The notes below the pieces were generated by a model. That model was not told where the DNA came from. It worked only from the letters and a program-made list of their open reading frames with translations, and ran no database searches. From Gammaproteobacteria bacterium (GTDB lineage: Bacteria; Pseudomonadota; Gammaproteobacteria; Enterobacterales; Psychrobiaceae), in NCBI GenBank assembly GCA_013214885.1, contig JABSRS010000030.1, forward strand, positions 9,100-17,029: a DNA stretch of 7,930 nucleotides. The letters are read 5' to 3'. A program made the position numbers and the translations under genes. This document shows positions 1-6,740 of the stretch, one piece after another (the stretch's first letter is position 1; each line of letters starts with the position of its first letter).

Positions 1-1012
1 AATCATCATCGGCCATTTGAGCTAAAAACTCAGGCAAGCGTGAATCAAAATATTCAAGTGCCGCAGCGTAGCCAGCAATATCGCGGCGATGACCATAAGA
101 CGAATCAAAATCAACAAAATTGGTAAAAATGATGCTGTGACTCGGTGCACTTTTGTGGGCAACTAATGTGGCGTCAAACAAATCGGCTAAGCCAGTCGCT
201 TTGATTTTCTGGGTAATCCCCTGGTGAGCATAAATGTCTGCTATTTTGCCAACACTTATCACTTCTTTGCCCGTGCCTGCCGCAATATCTAATAAGGTAG
301 GCGCTGGTGGTAACACCGAAAAGTCGCGACGGTTACCCGTGCGAGCAAAATCAGCGGCACTGGTGCCAATAAATGGCCGCGCAATCACCCGACCAATGTT
401 GTAGTCGTTCAGTACTTCACGCACCACCACACACAAGTCCATCAGTTTTTCTAAACCATAGCTTTGTTCATGACAGGCAATTTGAAACACACTATCAGCT
501 GAGGTGTAGAAAATTGGCTTACCTGTGGCCATATGTTCTTCACCAAGTTGTTCTAGGATCGTGGTGCCAGAAGCATGACAATTACCTAAAATACCAGGTA
601 AATTACAACGCTCAATAATTTGATCGAGCAATGCTTGTGGGAATGAGTTTTCTTTATCATTGAAGTAGCCCCACTCAAAAAGTACTGGCACACCAGCTAT
701 TTCCCAATGGCCACTCGGAGTATCTTTACCAGAACTAAGTTCTTGAGCATGACCGTACTTCGCAATGGGCTCAATGCTCTGATCTAGTCCTGGTGGAAAG
801 TAACCAGAACTACCAAAACAAGCATGACCAAGGCCGAGCTGGTTAAGATTTGGTAAAGTTAGTAAGCCCTGACGATTGATATCAGCAGTGCCTTGAGCAC
901 ATGCTTTGGCGATGCTACCAAAGGTATTGGCACCGACATCACCAAAATCGACAGCGTCAGCACTGGCTCCAATACCTAGCGAATCTAACATCATAATTGT
1001 TACGCGTTTCAT
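1..1012 (-). CDS. deoB: Phosphopentomutase DeoB, C-terminus cut by window edge
   Basis: Interconverts (deoxy)ribose-1-phosphate and (deoxy)ribose-5-phosphate in the cytoplasm, linking nucleoside phosphorolysis to DeoC. The minus-strand frame is open from the ATG at 1012 to the window edge and gives 337 residues; E. coli DeoB is about 407, so roughly 70 C-terminal residues are outside, including the later metal ligands of the alkaline-phosphatase-like core. Visible family marks are the N-terminal [16 protein letters not shown] with metal ligand D10, the [11 protein letters not shown] block (residues 94-104) with T98 at the phospho-threonine position, [14 protein letters not shown] (169-182), and [12 protein letters not shown] (300-311) with D303 and H308 spaced like E. 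coli D306/H311. A Shine-Dalgarno-like AAGGAT lies just before the start and overlaps the deoA stop, 12 bp away, so it is in the deo operon. No frameshift is seen. Identification is very secure. Confidence 0.97.
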   Translation of the reverse strand, partial: MKRVTIMMLDSLGIGASADAVDFGDVGANTFGSIAKACAQGTADINRQGLLTLPNLNQLGLGHACFGSSGYFPPGLDQSIEPIAKYGHAQELSSGKDTPSGHWEIAGVPVLFEWGYFNDKENSFPQALLDQIIERCNLPGILGNCHASGTTILEQLGEEHMATGKPIFYTSADSVFQIACHEQSYGLEKLMDLCVVVREVLNDYNIGRVIARPFIGTSAADFARTGNRRDFSVLPPAPTLLDIAAGTGKEVISVGKIADIYAHQGITQKIKATGLADLFDATLVAHKSAPSHSIIFTNFVDFDSSYGHRRDIAGYAAALEYFDSRLPEFLAQMADDD

Positions 1013-1024
1013 TGCACTAAATCC

Positions 1025-2356
1025 TTAAGGTTGATGGCGAACGACTTCAAGCACACTCGCTTGAGGTGTTTGCACTGAGTCACCAAGCACAAAAGCTTGA
1101 TTAACCATTTGTTCGGCGCGCTTAAAATCATCTTCATTGGCTGCATGCACTATCGCCATTGGCGTGTGACTATCGAGCGATAGTCCAACGGTAGCGACCT
1201 GTGACAAACCAACCGAATAATCAATAATATCATCAGCACGGCGCCTACCACCGCCTAGTTCGACCACGCTTAAACCGACAGTTCGGGTATCAATGCGCTG
1301 CACAATCCCTGATTGCTCGGCAAAAATTGGCCTGACAATATTGGCTTGCGGTAAATGGTGGTGATAGTTTTCAACAAAATCAATTGGGCCACCCAGTTTA
1401 GCGACCATTTTAGCGAAAACTTCAGCCGCTTTACCGTTGCTAATAACCTGATTAACTTTAATTCGAGCATCATGATCATTAGCTGCCAAACCACTAATAG
1501 TTAGCATTTCAGCGGCTAAAGCGACCGTTACTTGATGTAAACGCGGATTATCGAGTTCGTTACGCAGATATTTAACCGCATCGACCATTTCTACGGCATT
1601 TCCCGCACTTGAGGCTAGCAGTTGGTCCATGTCGGTAATTAATGCTGTTGTTTTAACGCCAGCACCATTAGCAACATTAACAATACTGTGCGCCAGCTCT
1701 TGCGCTTGGGAGAACTCAGCCATGAATGCGCCGCTGCCCGTTTTAACATCCATCACTAACGCGTCAAGGCCAGCAGCCAACTTCTTAGCTAAAATAGACG
1801 CGGTGATTAATGGAATAGATTCAACGGTAGAGGTGATATCACGCACTGAATAAAAGCGTTTATCCGCTGGGGCTAAATCACCTGTTTGACCAATAATGGC
1901 GACCCCAACTTCTTTAACCGTGTCACGAAATAACGTACTGCTTGGCACTGACTGATAGCCAGTAATTGCATCAAATTTATCGAGCGTGCCACCAGTATGG
2001 CCTAAACCACGCCCAGTGATCATCGGCACATAACCACCGCAGGCAGCGACAATAGGTCCAAGCATAATGCTAACTAAATCACCGACCCCACCCGTAGAGT
2101 GTTTATCAACAATCGGTCCGCCTAAATCGAGTGATTGCCAGTTAAGCACCTCACCCGAGTCACGCATCCCAGTGGTTAGAGCAATGCGCTCGTCCATGGT
2201 CATGCCTTGGAAGTATGTCGCCATGGCGAATGCACCAATCTGACCTTCACTAATGGTATTATTAGTGATGCCAGCAACAAAAAACGCCAGTTCTTGAGCC
2301 GTTAGCTCTTGGCCGTTGCGTTTCTTGCGAATAATTTCCTGTGGCAAAAATATCAT
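1025..2356 (-). CDS. deoA: Thymidine phosphorylase DeoA
   Basis: Cytoplasmic enzyme that reversibly phosphorolyses thymidine to thymine and 2-deoxyribose-1-phosphate. The product is 443 residues (E. coli 440) and collinear over its whole length. Family landmarks are the phosphate-binding KHSTGGVGD (85-93), the [14 protein letters not shown] block (115-128), and R172, S187 and K191 matching E. coli R171, S186 and K190 of the pyrimidine site. The block deviates from the classic family signature: T114 replaces Ser, F128 an aliphatic residue, and D129 the final Glu. I recall F and D in Shewanella DeoA as well, so this looks like lineage variation. The start is ATG at 2356, one base after the deoC stop (TAG-T-ATG), with an AAGG about 10 bases upstream inside the last deoC codons, so translation is probably coupled to deoC. 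Confidence 0.98.
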   Translation of the reverse strand: MIFLPQEIIRKKRNGQELTAQELAFFVAGITNNTISEGQIGAFAMATYFQGMTMDERIALTTGMRDSGEVLNWQSLDLGGPIVDKHSTGGVGDLVSIMLGPIVAACGGYVPMITGRGLGHTGGTLDKFDAITGYQSVPSSTLFRDTVKEVGVAIIGQTGDLAPADKRFYSVRDITSTVESIPLITASILAKKLAAGLDALVMDVKTGSGAFMAEFSQAQELAHSIVNVANGAGVKTTALITDMDQLLASSAGNAVEMVDAVKYLRNELDNPRLHQVTVALAAEMLTISGLAANDHDARIKVNQVISNGKAAEVFAKMVAKLGGPIDFVENYHHHLPQANIVRPIFAEQSGIVQRIDTRTVGLSVVELGGGRRRADDIIDYSVGLSQVATVGLSLDSHTPMAIVHAANEDDFKRAEQMVNQAFVLGDSVQTPQASVLEVVRHQP

Positions 2357-2357
2357 A

Positions 2358-3131
2358 CTAGTAACCTTGTGAATCAGAACCTTGATCGGTTTTACCTAAC
2401 TCATGTAATAGATTATCGAGTAAGCTACTAGCACCAAAACGGAAGTTTTCTGGGCAAATCCACTCATCGTTTAATGCATTTTTAGCCACAGCTAAATAGT
2501 CAGCAACATCTTGCGCACTTTTAACGCCACCAGCAGCTTTAAAGCCACAGGTACCGCCCGTTTCCTTGATGGCTTCAAACATCATGGTTGCAGCTTCAAG
2601 GGTGGCATTAACGGGTACTTTACCCGTTGAGGTTTTTATAAAATCAGCACCTGCGGCAATGGCTATTAAACTTGCTTCTTTAATCAAGCTTGGTTCTTTA
2701 ATTTCACCTGTTTCTAAGATAACTTTTAGAATGGCGCGATCGCCACAGGCTGCTTTACATGCTTTGACTAATTGTGCTCCAATTTCACGATCACCGGCTA
2801 AAAAAGCTCGGTAAGGGAACACAACATCAACCTCATCTGCACCTAGCTCAACTGCTTTTTTAGTTTCGCTAACAGCTAACTCAACATCACTATTACCGTG
2901 AGGGAAATTAGTTACTGTAGCGATTAAAATATCAGTTGATTTTAATTCGCGAAGTGCTTGTTTTGCGACAGGAATAAATTGAGGATAAATACATATCGCT
3001 GCAGTTTTTCCTGCCGGAGATATGGCTTTATGACAAAGATCTATGACCTTTTGCTCGGTATCATTATCATTTAGGGTGGTTAAATCCATTAGTTGAATAC
3101 CATAACAAGCGGCGCGTTCTAGATCGGTCAT
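2358..3131 (-). CDS. deoC: Deoxyribose-phosphate aldolase DeoC
   Basis: Class I aldolase that splits 2-deoxyribose-5-phosphate into acetaldehyde and glyceraldehyde-3-phosphate, the exit step of deoxynucleoside catabolism. I place the start at ATG 3131 (257 residues, starting MTDLERAA), because E. coli DeoC begins MTDL and is 259 long, and a GGAGAG ribosome site lies 4 bases upstream. A longer in-frame reading to 3221 adds 30 residues with no family match. Active-site residues are in register: D102 in ADEVDVVF, the Schiff-base lysine K166 in [10 protein letters not shown]198 in GFKAAGGV, and C47 in AAICIYP. It is first in the deoC-deoA-deoB operon; the 165-bp upstream gap to yjjV holds a long hairpin and possible promoter elements. 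In E. coli the operon is controlled by DeoR, CytR and CRP; I see no E. coli-type DeoR operator here. Confidence 0.98.
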   Translation of the reverse strand: MTDLERAACYGIQLMDLTTLNDNDTEQKVIDLCHKAISPAGKTAAICIYPQFIPVAKQALRELKSTDILIATVTNFPHGNSDVELAVSETKKAVELGADEVDVVFPYRAFLAGDREIGAQLVKACKAACGDRAILKVILETGEIKEPSLIKEASLIAIAAGADFIKTSTGKVPVNATLEAATMMFEAIKETGGTCGFKAAGGVKSAQDVADYLAVAKNALNDEWICPENFRFGASSLLDNLLHELGKTDQGSDSQGY

Positions 3132-3135
3132 TAGA

Positions 3136-3141
3136 CTCTCC
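3136..3141 (-). promoter_or_regulatory. deoC ribosome binding site
   Basis: GGAGAG on the minus strand, 4 bases before the ATG at 3131. It decides the deoC start: the in-frame upstream codon at 3221 has no comparable site, and the residues it would add are not family-like. Confidence 0.8.
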
Positions 3142-3161
3142 AGTAGTTTATTAATATAAGG

Positions 3162-3217
3162 GGTATAGCCAAATAACCTATTACAATTGTCTTGGCAGGA
3201 GGTCACTTGGCTATACC
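3162..3217 (-). promoter_or_regulatory. Long leader hairpin / inverted repeat upstream of deoC
   Basis: Plus-strand arms are GGTATAGCCAAATAACCT (3162-3179) and AGGTCACTTGGCTATACC (3200-3217), separated by 20 bases. The outer 11 bp match perfectly; of the inner 7, only 3173/3206 and 3175/3204 mismatch, as A-C. In RNA of the deo sense (minus) strand those two pairs are G-U, so the whole 18-bp stem can form; in plus-strand RNA they stay A-C mismatches. The loop contains the 8-bp palindrome ACAATTGT (3183-3190). The stem ends about 20 bases before the deoC ribosome site and is not followed by a U-run, so it does not look like a plain terminator. It could be a leader RNA element, a protein-binding site, or spaced DNA operators. 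The function is unknown. Confidence 0.6.
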
Positions 3218-3219
3218 GC

Positions 3220-3289
3220 ATAATAACGCAGGCTGTAATCTAGCAACTTTTAAAACTCAGTACTTTAGCCGCGATCACATTTGTTACAA
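3220..3289 (-). promoter_or_regulatory. Candidate deo operon promoter region
   Basis: Two weak sigma-70-like options are seen on the minus strand. The distal one is TTGTAA (3284-3289), 16-base spacer, TAAAGT (3262-3267); transcription from it would carry the complete hairpin. The proximal one is TTGCTA (3241-3246), 15-base spacer, TATTAT (3220-3225); it would start inside the first hairpin arm. A single clear CRP-type half site TGTGA lies at 3275-3279, and its second half (3264-3268) is poor. Measured from the proximal start the CRP dyad centre would be near -58, close to class I spacing. CRP control of deo is known in E. coli; here it is only a suggestion. Confidence 0.3.
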
Positions 3290-3296
3290 AAACTGT

Positions 3297-4055
3297 TTAA
3301 TCTAATGAAAATAGCGTGGTGGTATTGCAATTTGTTTGGCTAGCAACCTGCGCTAGATCAATTTCCATCAGTTCACTAATCGTTTGAGCAATAATTGGAA
3401 TGTTAACGGGAGCGTTGGGTTTTCCTTGTTGCTGAAAAAGCGGCATATCGGGAGAGTCAGTCTCAAGCATGATATTTTCCAGGGATAATTGACTGACCGT
3501 GGTTCTAATTTTATTAGCACGAGGGTAAGTAATCACCCCGCCGATGCCTAATTTAAACCCTAATTTAATAAACTCATTCGCTTGGACCAAGCTACCGCTA
3601 AAGCCATGGATCACACCGCCCCGCTTTAGTTTTATGATGCGTAATTGTTTTAGCAATGGATCATAAGCTTTATGCGCATGGCAAATAACAGGAAGATCAA
3701 GTTCCTTGGCTAGTTTTAACTGCTTAACCAGTAATTCAATTTGGATTGTTAGGTCAGTAGCAATCGCGCCGTCTAAGCCAATTTCACCGATGGCGACAAT
3801 GTTATTTCGTTGCGCAGTCGCGAGCTTAGTCAGTGAAGACAGTTTGTTGTCAGACTGAATAAAATGTGGGTGGATCCCAAATGCACAAGCAACAGCACTG
3901 TATTGCTGACTTAAGGCAAGGACGGTCGAGCAGTTATTATAATTGACACTGGGAACCACAAATCGCGAAACACCGACTTGTTGCGCCTGGGCGATAAGGT
4001 GGCTGATATTGTTACTAAAATCGAGGTGACAGTGGCTGTCGATGAAATTAAGCAT
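3297..4055 (-). CDS. yjjV: TatD-family metal-dependent hydrolase, YjjV type
   Basis: Predicted cytoplasmic TIM-barrel metal-dependent hydrolase of the TatD family, whose studied members are DNases or 3'-5' exonucleases; the natural substrate of YjjV is not settled. The product is 252 residues, close to E. coli YjjV (about 259). Metal ligands are all present: H8 and H10 in DSHCH, E91 in AIGEIGLD, H126 in VICHAH, H150 in VIHGFSGS, and D200 in LETDSPDMP. The stretch GFKLGIGGVITYPRANK (166-182) and LETDSPDMPL are characteristic of YjjV rather than TatD or YcfH. The usual HSR after the third motif is HAH here. No strong ribosome site is visible before the ATG at 4055. It lies between prfC and deoC as in E. 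coli, but without the neighbouring yjjU and yjjW. It is same-strand with both neighbours, 165 bp from deoC and 115 bp from prfC, so probably its own unit. Confidence 0.88.
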   Translation of the reverse strand: MLNFIDSHCHLDFSNNISHLIAQAQQVGVSRFVVPSVNYNNCSTVLALSQQYSAVACAFGIHPHFIQSDNKLSSLTKLATAQRNNIVAIGEIGLDGAIATDLTIQIELLVKQLKLAKELDLPVICHAHKAYDPLLKQLRIIKLKRGGVIHGFSGSLVQANEFIKLGFKLGIGGVITYPRANKIRTTVSQLSLENIMLETDSPDMPLFQQQGKPNAPVNIPIIAQTISELMEIDLAQVASQTNCNTTTLFSLD

Positions 4056-4108
4056 GATTTATCAGTATCGATGATTGTCGTTCATCATAGGGTACCTTAA
4101 ATCGAAAT

Positions 4109-4142
4109 AATCGGCTCATTAATCTCAATTAATGAGCCGATT
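4109..4142 (-). terminator. Hairpin terminator downstream of prfC
   Basis: A perfect 15-bp inverted repeat (arms 4109-4123 and 4128-4142, core ATCGGCTCATTAAT) with a 4-base loop begins 28 bases after the prfC stop. On the minus strand it is followed by ATTTCGATTT, a weak broken U-tract; on the plus strand no T-run follows. It most likely ends prfC transcription, perhaps inefficiently, leaving some read-through into yjjV. Confidence 0.7.
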
Positions 4143-4170
4143 AGGCAGTAAATTTACAGTTAGTTTGCTA

Positions 4171-5751
4171 TTAGTTTTCGCGCGTTTCTCTAAAATCAAT
4201 CTCAGGATGTCGCTCAAGGGCCAAGCTCAAGTTAACCCGAGTTGGTGCGATATAAGTAAGGTTATTACCGCCATCTAGGGCTAAGTTGTCGAACGCTTTT
4301 TTCTTGAACTTTTCAAAGACAATTTGATCATCACATGATACCCAACGCGCTGTTGCGACATTGATTGGTTCATAAATCGCTTCAACTTTGTATTCAGATT
4401 TTAAACGGCCGATAACCACTTCAAACTGTAGTACACCAACGGCGCCTAGAATAAGTTCATTAGAACGAAGCGGTCTAAAGACCTGAACCGCTCCCTCTTC
4501 CGATAACTGAGTCAGACCTTTTTGTAATTGCTTCATTTTTAGTGGATCTTTAAGCAAAATACGACGGAATAATTCAGGGGCAAAGTTTGGAATACCGGTA
4601 TATTTCAGCATTTCACCTTGGGTAAAGGTATCGCCAATTTGAATAGTACCGTGGTTATGCAGTCCGATAATATCACCGGCTACCGCTTCGTCAGCTTGAC
4701 TACGATCGCCCGCCATAAAGGTCAGTGCATCATTAACATTAATATCTTTATTGATCCGCACGTGGCGCATTTTCATGCCCTTGGTATATTTACCAGAACA
4801 CACACGCATAAAGGCGATACGGTCACGGTGTTTAGGATCCATGTTGGCTTGAATTTTAAACACAAAACCCGTGAATTTTTCTTCATCAACTTTAACTTCG
4901 CGTTGTTCGGCAATGCGATTGATTGGCGATGGCGCCCATTCAACCATGCCATCAAGCATGTGGTCGACCCCGAAGTTACCCATTGCGGTACCAAAGAATA
5001 CTGGCGTTAATTCACCAGCTAGGTACATTTCTAAATCAAACGGGTTTGATGCCCCTTGGATTAATTCCATTGATTCACGTAATTCTTCAGCATAATCACC
5101 AAGGGCTACATCCAATTCAGGATTGTCTAGCCCTTTAATAATCCGCACTTCTTGAATGGTGTGGCCTTGACCTGACTGATACAAAATAACTTCATCACGC
5201 AATAGATGATAAACACCTTTAAATGATTTACCCATCCCGATTGGCCAAGTAATTGGCGCGCACATGATATTTAATACCGTTTCAACTTCATCCATTACTT
5301 CTAATGGATCAAGAACATCTCGATCCATTTTGTTCATAAAAGTGACAATCGGGGTAGTACGTAAACGCGTGACTTCCATTAATTTAATGGTACGGGCTTC
5401 AACGCCTTTAGCCGTATCAATGACCATTAAACATGAGTCAACTGCCGTAAGAGTTCGGTAGGTATCTTCCGAGAAATCGGCGTGACCAGGAGTATCGAGT
5501 AAATTGATTAATTCATCACGATAAGGAAATTGCATCACTGAGGTGGTGATCGAAATCCCACGCTCTTTTTCCATTTCCATCCAGTCAGATTTTGCATGTT
5601 GACCTGACTTCTTGCCTTTTACTGTGCCGGCTCTTTGCAGCGCGTTTCCGAACAACAATACTTTTTCAGTAATGGTGGTTTTACCAGCATCGGGGTGGGA
5701 AATAATCGCAAACGTACGGCGTTTTTTCACCGAATCAGCAAAGCTTGTCAT
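4171..5751 (-). CDS. prfC: Peptide chain release factor RF3
   Basis: Translational GTPase that recycles RF1 and RF2 from the ribosome after peptide release; cytoplasmic. The product is 526 residues (E. coli 529) and collinear throughout. GTPase motifs are all present: P-loop SHPDAGKTT (18-26), switch I GISITTS (65-71), DTPGH (86-90) and NKMD (140-143). The [15 protein letters not shown] stretch (51-65), [13 protein letters not shown] and [17 protein letters not shown] are RF3 hallmarks that separate it from EF-G and LepA. The start [16 protein letters not shown] fits the family; its ribosome site is weak (GAGAT, more than 10 bases upstream). It is monocistronic or nearly so: it has its own -10 box upstream and a strong hairpin downstream. 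It is divergent from the SCP2 gene across a 198-bp gap. Confidence 0.98.
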   Translation of the reverse strand: MTSFADSVKKRRTFAIISHPDAGKTTITEKVLLFGNALQRAGTVKGKKSGQHAKSDWMEMEKERGISITTSVMQFPYRDELINLLDTPGHADFSEDTYRTLTAVDSCLMVIDTAKGVEARTIKLMEVTRLRTTPIVTFMNKMDRDVLDPLEVMDEVETVLNIMCAPITWPIGMGKSFKGVYHLLRDEVILYQSGQGHTIQEVRIIKGLDNPELDVALGDYAEELRESMELIQGASNPFDLEMYLAGELTPVFFGTAMGNFGVDHMLDGMVEWAPSPINRIAEQREVKVDEEKFTGFVFKIQANMDPKHRDRIAFMRVCSGKYTKGMKMRHVRINKDINVNDALTFMAGDRSQADEAVAGDIIGLHNHGTIQIGDTFTQGEMLKYTGIPNFAPELFRRILLKDPLKMKQLQKGLTQLSEEGAVQVFRPLRSNELILGAVGVLQFEVVIGRLKSEYKVEAIYEPINVATARWVSCDDQIVFEKFKKKAFDNLALDGGNNLTYIAPTRVNLSLALERHPEIDFRETREN

Positions 5752-5786
5752 AGTAAAAGGTATCTCATTAATTTAAAAATCGCGCA

Positions 5787-5817
5787 ATTATAGCCGATCT
5801 AAAGCAAAATAAATCAA
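5787..5817 (-). promoter_or_regulatory. Candidate prfC promoter
   Basis: A consensus -10 TATAAT (5787-5792, minus strand) is preceded by TTGATT (5812-5817) at a 19-base spacing, longer than ideal. The start would fall near 5780, giving a leader of about 29 bases before the prfC ATG. The -10 is convincing; the -35 is less so. Confidence 0.5.
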
Positions 5818-5881
5818 AAAAGAGCAATCATTTGTGTGATGTTGTGGTGATATTAAATAAAACATGCGTTCGAAAAAGTCA

Positions 5882-5909
5882 TTGACTTCAATATTTATCA
5901 TGATACCTT
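5882..5909 (+). promoter_or_regulatory. Candidate promoter of the SCP2-type gene
   Basis: TTGACT (5882-5887) is a near-consensus -35. At a 16-base spacing lies TACCTT (5904-5909), a poor -10 helped by an extended TGn (TG at 5901-5902). The predicted start is near 5916, inside the 13-bp palindrome that follows. The assignment rests mainly on the -35 and on position. Confidence 0.4.
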
Positions 5910-5910
5910 G

Positions 5911-5923
5911 GAGGTCAGACCTC
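5911..5923 (+). promoter_or_regulatory. Perfect 13-bp palindrome, FadR-like operator candidate
   Basis: GAGGTCAGACCTC is a perfect dyad around a central A. Its core GGTCNGACC equals the centre of the E. coli FadR operator consensus TGGTCNGACCA and differs only at the flanking base of each half. It lies at the predicted transcription start of a gene for a lipid-binding protein, a repressor position. A fatty-acid-responsive GntR-family regulator is therefore plausible but unproven. Confidence 0.4.
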
Positions 5924-5949
5924 ATATTCAAATAATTATAGGATTTTTT

Positions 5950-6261
5950 ATGTCGACCGTAAGCGAATACCAAGAAATTTTAGCCAGCAAATTTGATTCA
6001 GCAGCAGCCTCTGGTGTTGATGAAGTTTTTCAGTTTGACCTAGAAGGTGAGCTTTTTCACTTAGTTGTTGCTGACGGTGCTTATGAAATTCATGACGGTG
6101 AGCATGATGATCCATCAGTAACACTATCGCTTAAAAGCAAAACGTTAAAAGGTTTACTAGACGGCAGCGTTAATGGCATGACCGCATTTATGATGGGTAA
6201 AATTAAAGCAACGGGCAACATGATGTTAGCGACTAAGCTAACTCAGCTATTCCCTGCTTAA
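5950..6261 (+). CDS. SCP2 sterol/lipid-binding domain protein
   Basis: Small single-domain protein of 103 residues with no signal peptide or membrane segment, so probably cytoplasmic. The C-terminal half, residues 54-98 (DPSVTLSLKSKTLKGLLDG...MTAFMMGKIKATGNMMLATKL), follows the SCP2 fold pattern, including the GK(I/L)K(I/A)xGNMxLAxKL ending found in sterol carrier protein 2. Family members bind acyl chains or other lipids in a hydrophobic tunnel; the bacterial ligand is unknown. The ATG at 5950 is chosen because AGGA (5940-5943) precedes it by 6 bases and because residues coded from an earlier in-frame ATG at 5908 would overlap the palindrome and look non-protein. It is transcribed alone, diverging from prfC and converging on a YeaQ-like gene. 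A short tandem duplication spans its stop codon. The family call is firm, the physiological role is not. Confidence 0.9.
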   Translation: MSTVSEYQEILASKFDSAAASGVDEVFQFDLEGELFHLVVADGAYEIHDGEHDDPSVTLSLKSKTLKGLLDGSVNGMTAFMMGKIKATGNMMLATKLTQLFPA

Positions 6262-6276
6262 TTATTCCCTGCTCAA
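6247..6276 (+). repeat. 15-bp tandem duplication across a stop codon
   Basis: CTATTCCCTGCTTAA (6247-6261) is followed directly by TTATTCCCTGCTCAA (6262-6276), 13 of 15 identical and in the reading frame of the SCP2-type gene. The first copy codes Leu-Phe-Pro-Ala-stop, the second Leu-Phe-Pro-Ala-Gln. It looks like a small slippage duplication with the stop at the end of the first unit. Confidence 0.7.
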
Positions 6277-6289
6277 CCAAATGTTGCTC

Positions 6290-6325
6290 AAAAAAACCAG
6301 TAACTGCGAAGCTACTGGTTTTTTT
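6290..6325. terminator. Bidirectional intrinsic terminator
   Basis: The stem CCAGTA (6297-6302) / TACTGG (6313-6318) encloses a 10-base loop that can add a small GC/GC inner pairing. It is flanked by seven A on the left (6290-6296) and seven T on the right (6319-6325). It therefore presents a stem plus U-run on both strands, placed between the convergent SCP2-type gene (ending 28 bases before) and the YeaQ-like gene (ending 12 bases away). Confidence 0.88.
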
Positions 6326-6337
6326 ATGGTTAAATTA

Positions 6338-6586
6338 TTATTTACTGACTTTATTATAAATAAATAATAATAAAAACGCGCCAGCAGTAGCCGTGGCAAT
6401 ACTAACAATATTAAAACCATCGGTAGCACCGATGCCCAATTTACTCCCAATATAGCCACCAACGAATGCACCCGCCACTCCTAGTAACACGGTCATAATA
6501 AAACCACCGCCATCTTTACCAGGCATAATCCATTTAGCCAAGATCCCAGCAACTAACCCTAATAAAATCCACGTTAGAAAACCCAT
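6338..6586 (-). CDS. GlsB/YeaQ/YmgE-family small membrane protein
   Basis: 82-residue inner-membrane protein of the family often labelled transglycosylase-associated or stress-response protein; no biochemical function is established. Three hydrophobic segments are visible, about residues 2-20, 30-50 and 58-77. The first loop carries the family hallmark AKWIMPGKDGGGF (17-29), nearly identical to E. coli YeaQ, and glycine-rich GVAGAFVGGYIG (36-47) follows. The ATG at 6586 is chosen because family members begin MGxLxW; an in-frame TTG two codons earlier (6592) sits closer to the AAAGG ribosome-like site, so a 84-residue form is possible. It converges on the SCP2-type gene with a shared terminator. 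Its promoter has a TATAAT box and unusual periodic upstream boxes. Paralogues in enterobacteria are stress-induced; that control is not demonstrated here. Confidence 0.92.
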   Translation of the reverse strand: MGFLTWILLGLVAGILAKWIMPGKDGGGFIMTVLLGVAGAFVGGYIGSKLGIGATDGFNIVSIATATAGAFLLLFIYNKVSK

Positions 6587-6649
6587 ATTCAATTTACCTT
6601 TTGTTATTCTAATTACAAACCTGCTAATAAAAGCAACTCAACCAATCGA

Positions 6650-6678
6650 ATTATATGTCAGCGAGATGACAAATACCC
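6650..6678 (-). promoter_or_regulatory. Candidate promoter of the YeaQ-like gene
   Basis: A consensus -10 TATAAT (6650-6655, minus strand) is accompanied at 17 bases by GGGTAT (6673-6678), which does not resemble a -35. The start would be near 6643, giving a leader of about 57 bases. A good -10 with no -35, but with repeated upstream boxes, suggests an activator-dependent promoter or an alternative sigma factor. Confidence 0.45.
6656..6671. promoter_or_regulatory. TGTCA-N6-TGACA dyad next to the -10 box
   Basis: Two 5-bp inverted arms (6656-6660 and 6667-6671) with a 6-base spacer, the geometry of many dimeric regulators. It directly abuts the TATAAT and fills the promoter spacer of the YeaQ-like gene. 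Short arms mean it could be chance. Confidence 0.3.
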
Positions 6679-6740
6679 GTAATCAATGAGACCGCAGGTT
6701 TTATACCCGTTTAAACTGTATTGCCAATGGTCACGGGTAT
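6673..6740. repeat. Three ATACCCGT/ACGGGTAT boxes at 30-bp spacing
   Basis: ATACCCGT occurs at 6673-6680 and 6703-6710, and its reverse complement ACGGGTAT at 6733-6740; starts are exactly 30 bp apart. The second and third share a 9-bp TATACCCGT and can form a dyad with 22 bases between arms. Box 1 covers the -35 position of the YeaQ-like gene promoter; boxes 2 and 3 lie about 30 and 60 bp further upstream. They are the only clear structure in the 305 bp between the YeaQ-like gene and the amidohydrolase gene, apart from its promoter; 6741-6891 is AT-rich without a promoter I would defend. Confidence 0.5.

Noticed and set aside
373..618. 81-codon plus-strand open frame inside deoB
   Set aside because: Lies fully antisense to conserved DeoB codons; the residues show no family features.
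3132..3221. 30-codon N-terminal extension of deoC
   Set aside because: The extra residues match nothing in DeoC, the region is the hairpin leader, and a good ribosome site precedes the inner ATG at 3131.
4062..4090. GATGA/TCATC inverted arms upstream of yjjV
   Set aside because: Arms of only 5 bp with a 7-base gap in AT-rich DNA; expected by chance.
4618..5010. 130-codon plus-strand open frame inside prfC
   Set aside because: Antisense shadow of a highly conserved gene; its sequence mirrors RF3 codons and has no ribosome site or domain.
5829..5850. TGTGATGTTGTGGTGA as a CRP site
   Set aside because: The two halves are direct, not inverted, so it lacks CRP symmetry.
5908..5949. 14-codon extension of the SCP2-type gene
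   Set aside because: It would begin between the -10 and the palindrome; the ATG at 5950 has AGGA at proper spacing.
5788..5973. 61-codon minus-strand open frame in the prfC/SCP2 divergent region
   Set aside because: It covers both promoters and overlaps the SCP2 start, with low-complexity AT-rich composition and no recognisable domain.
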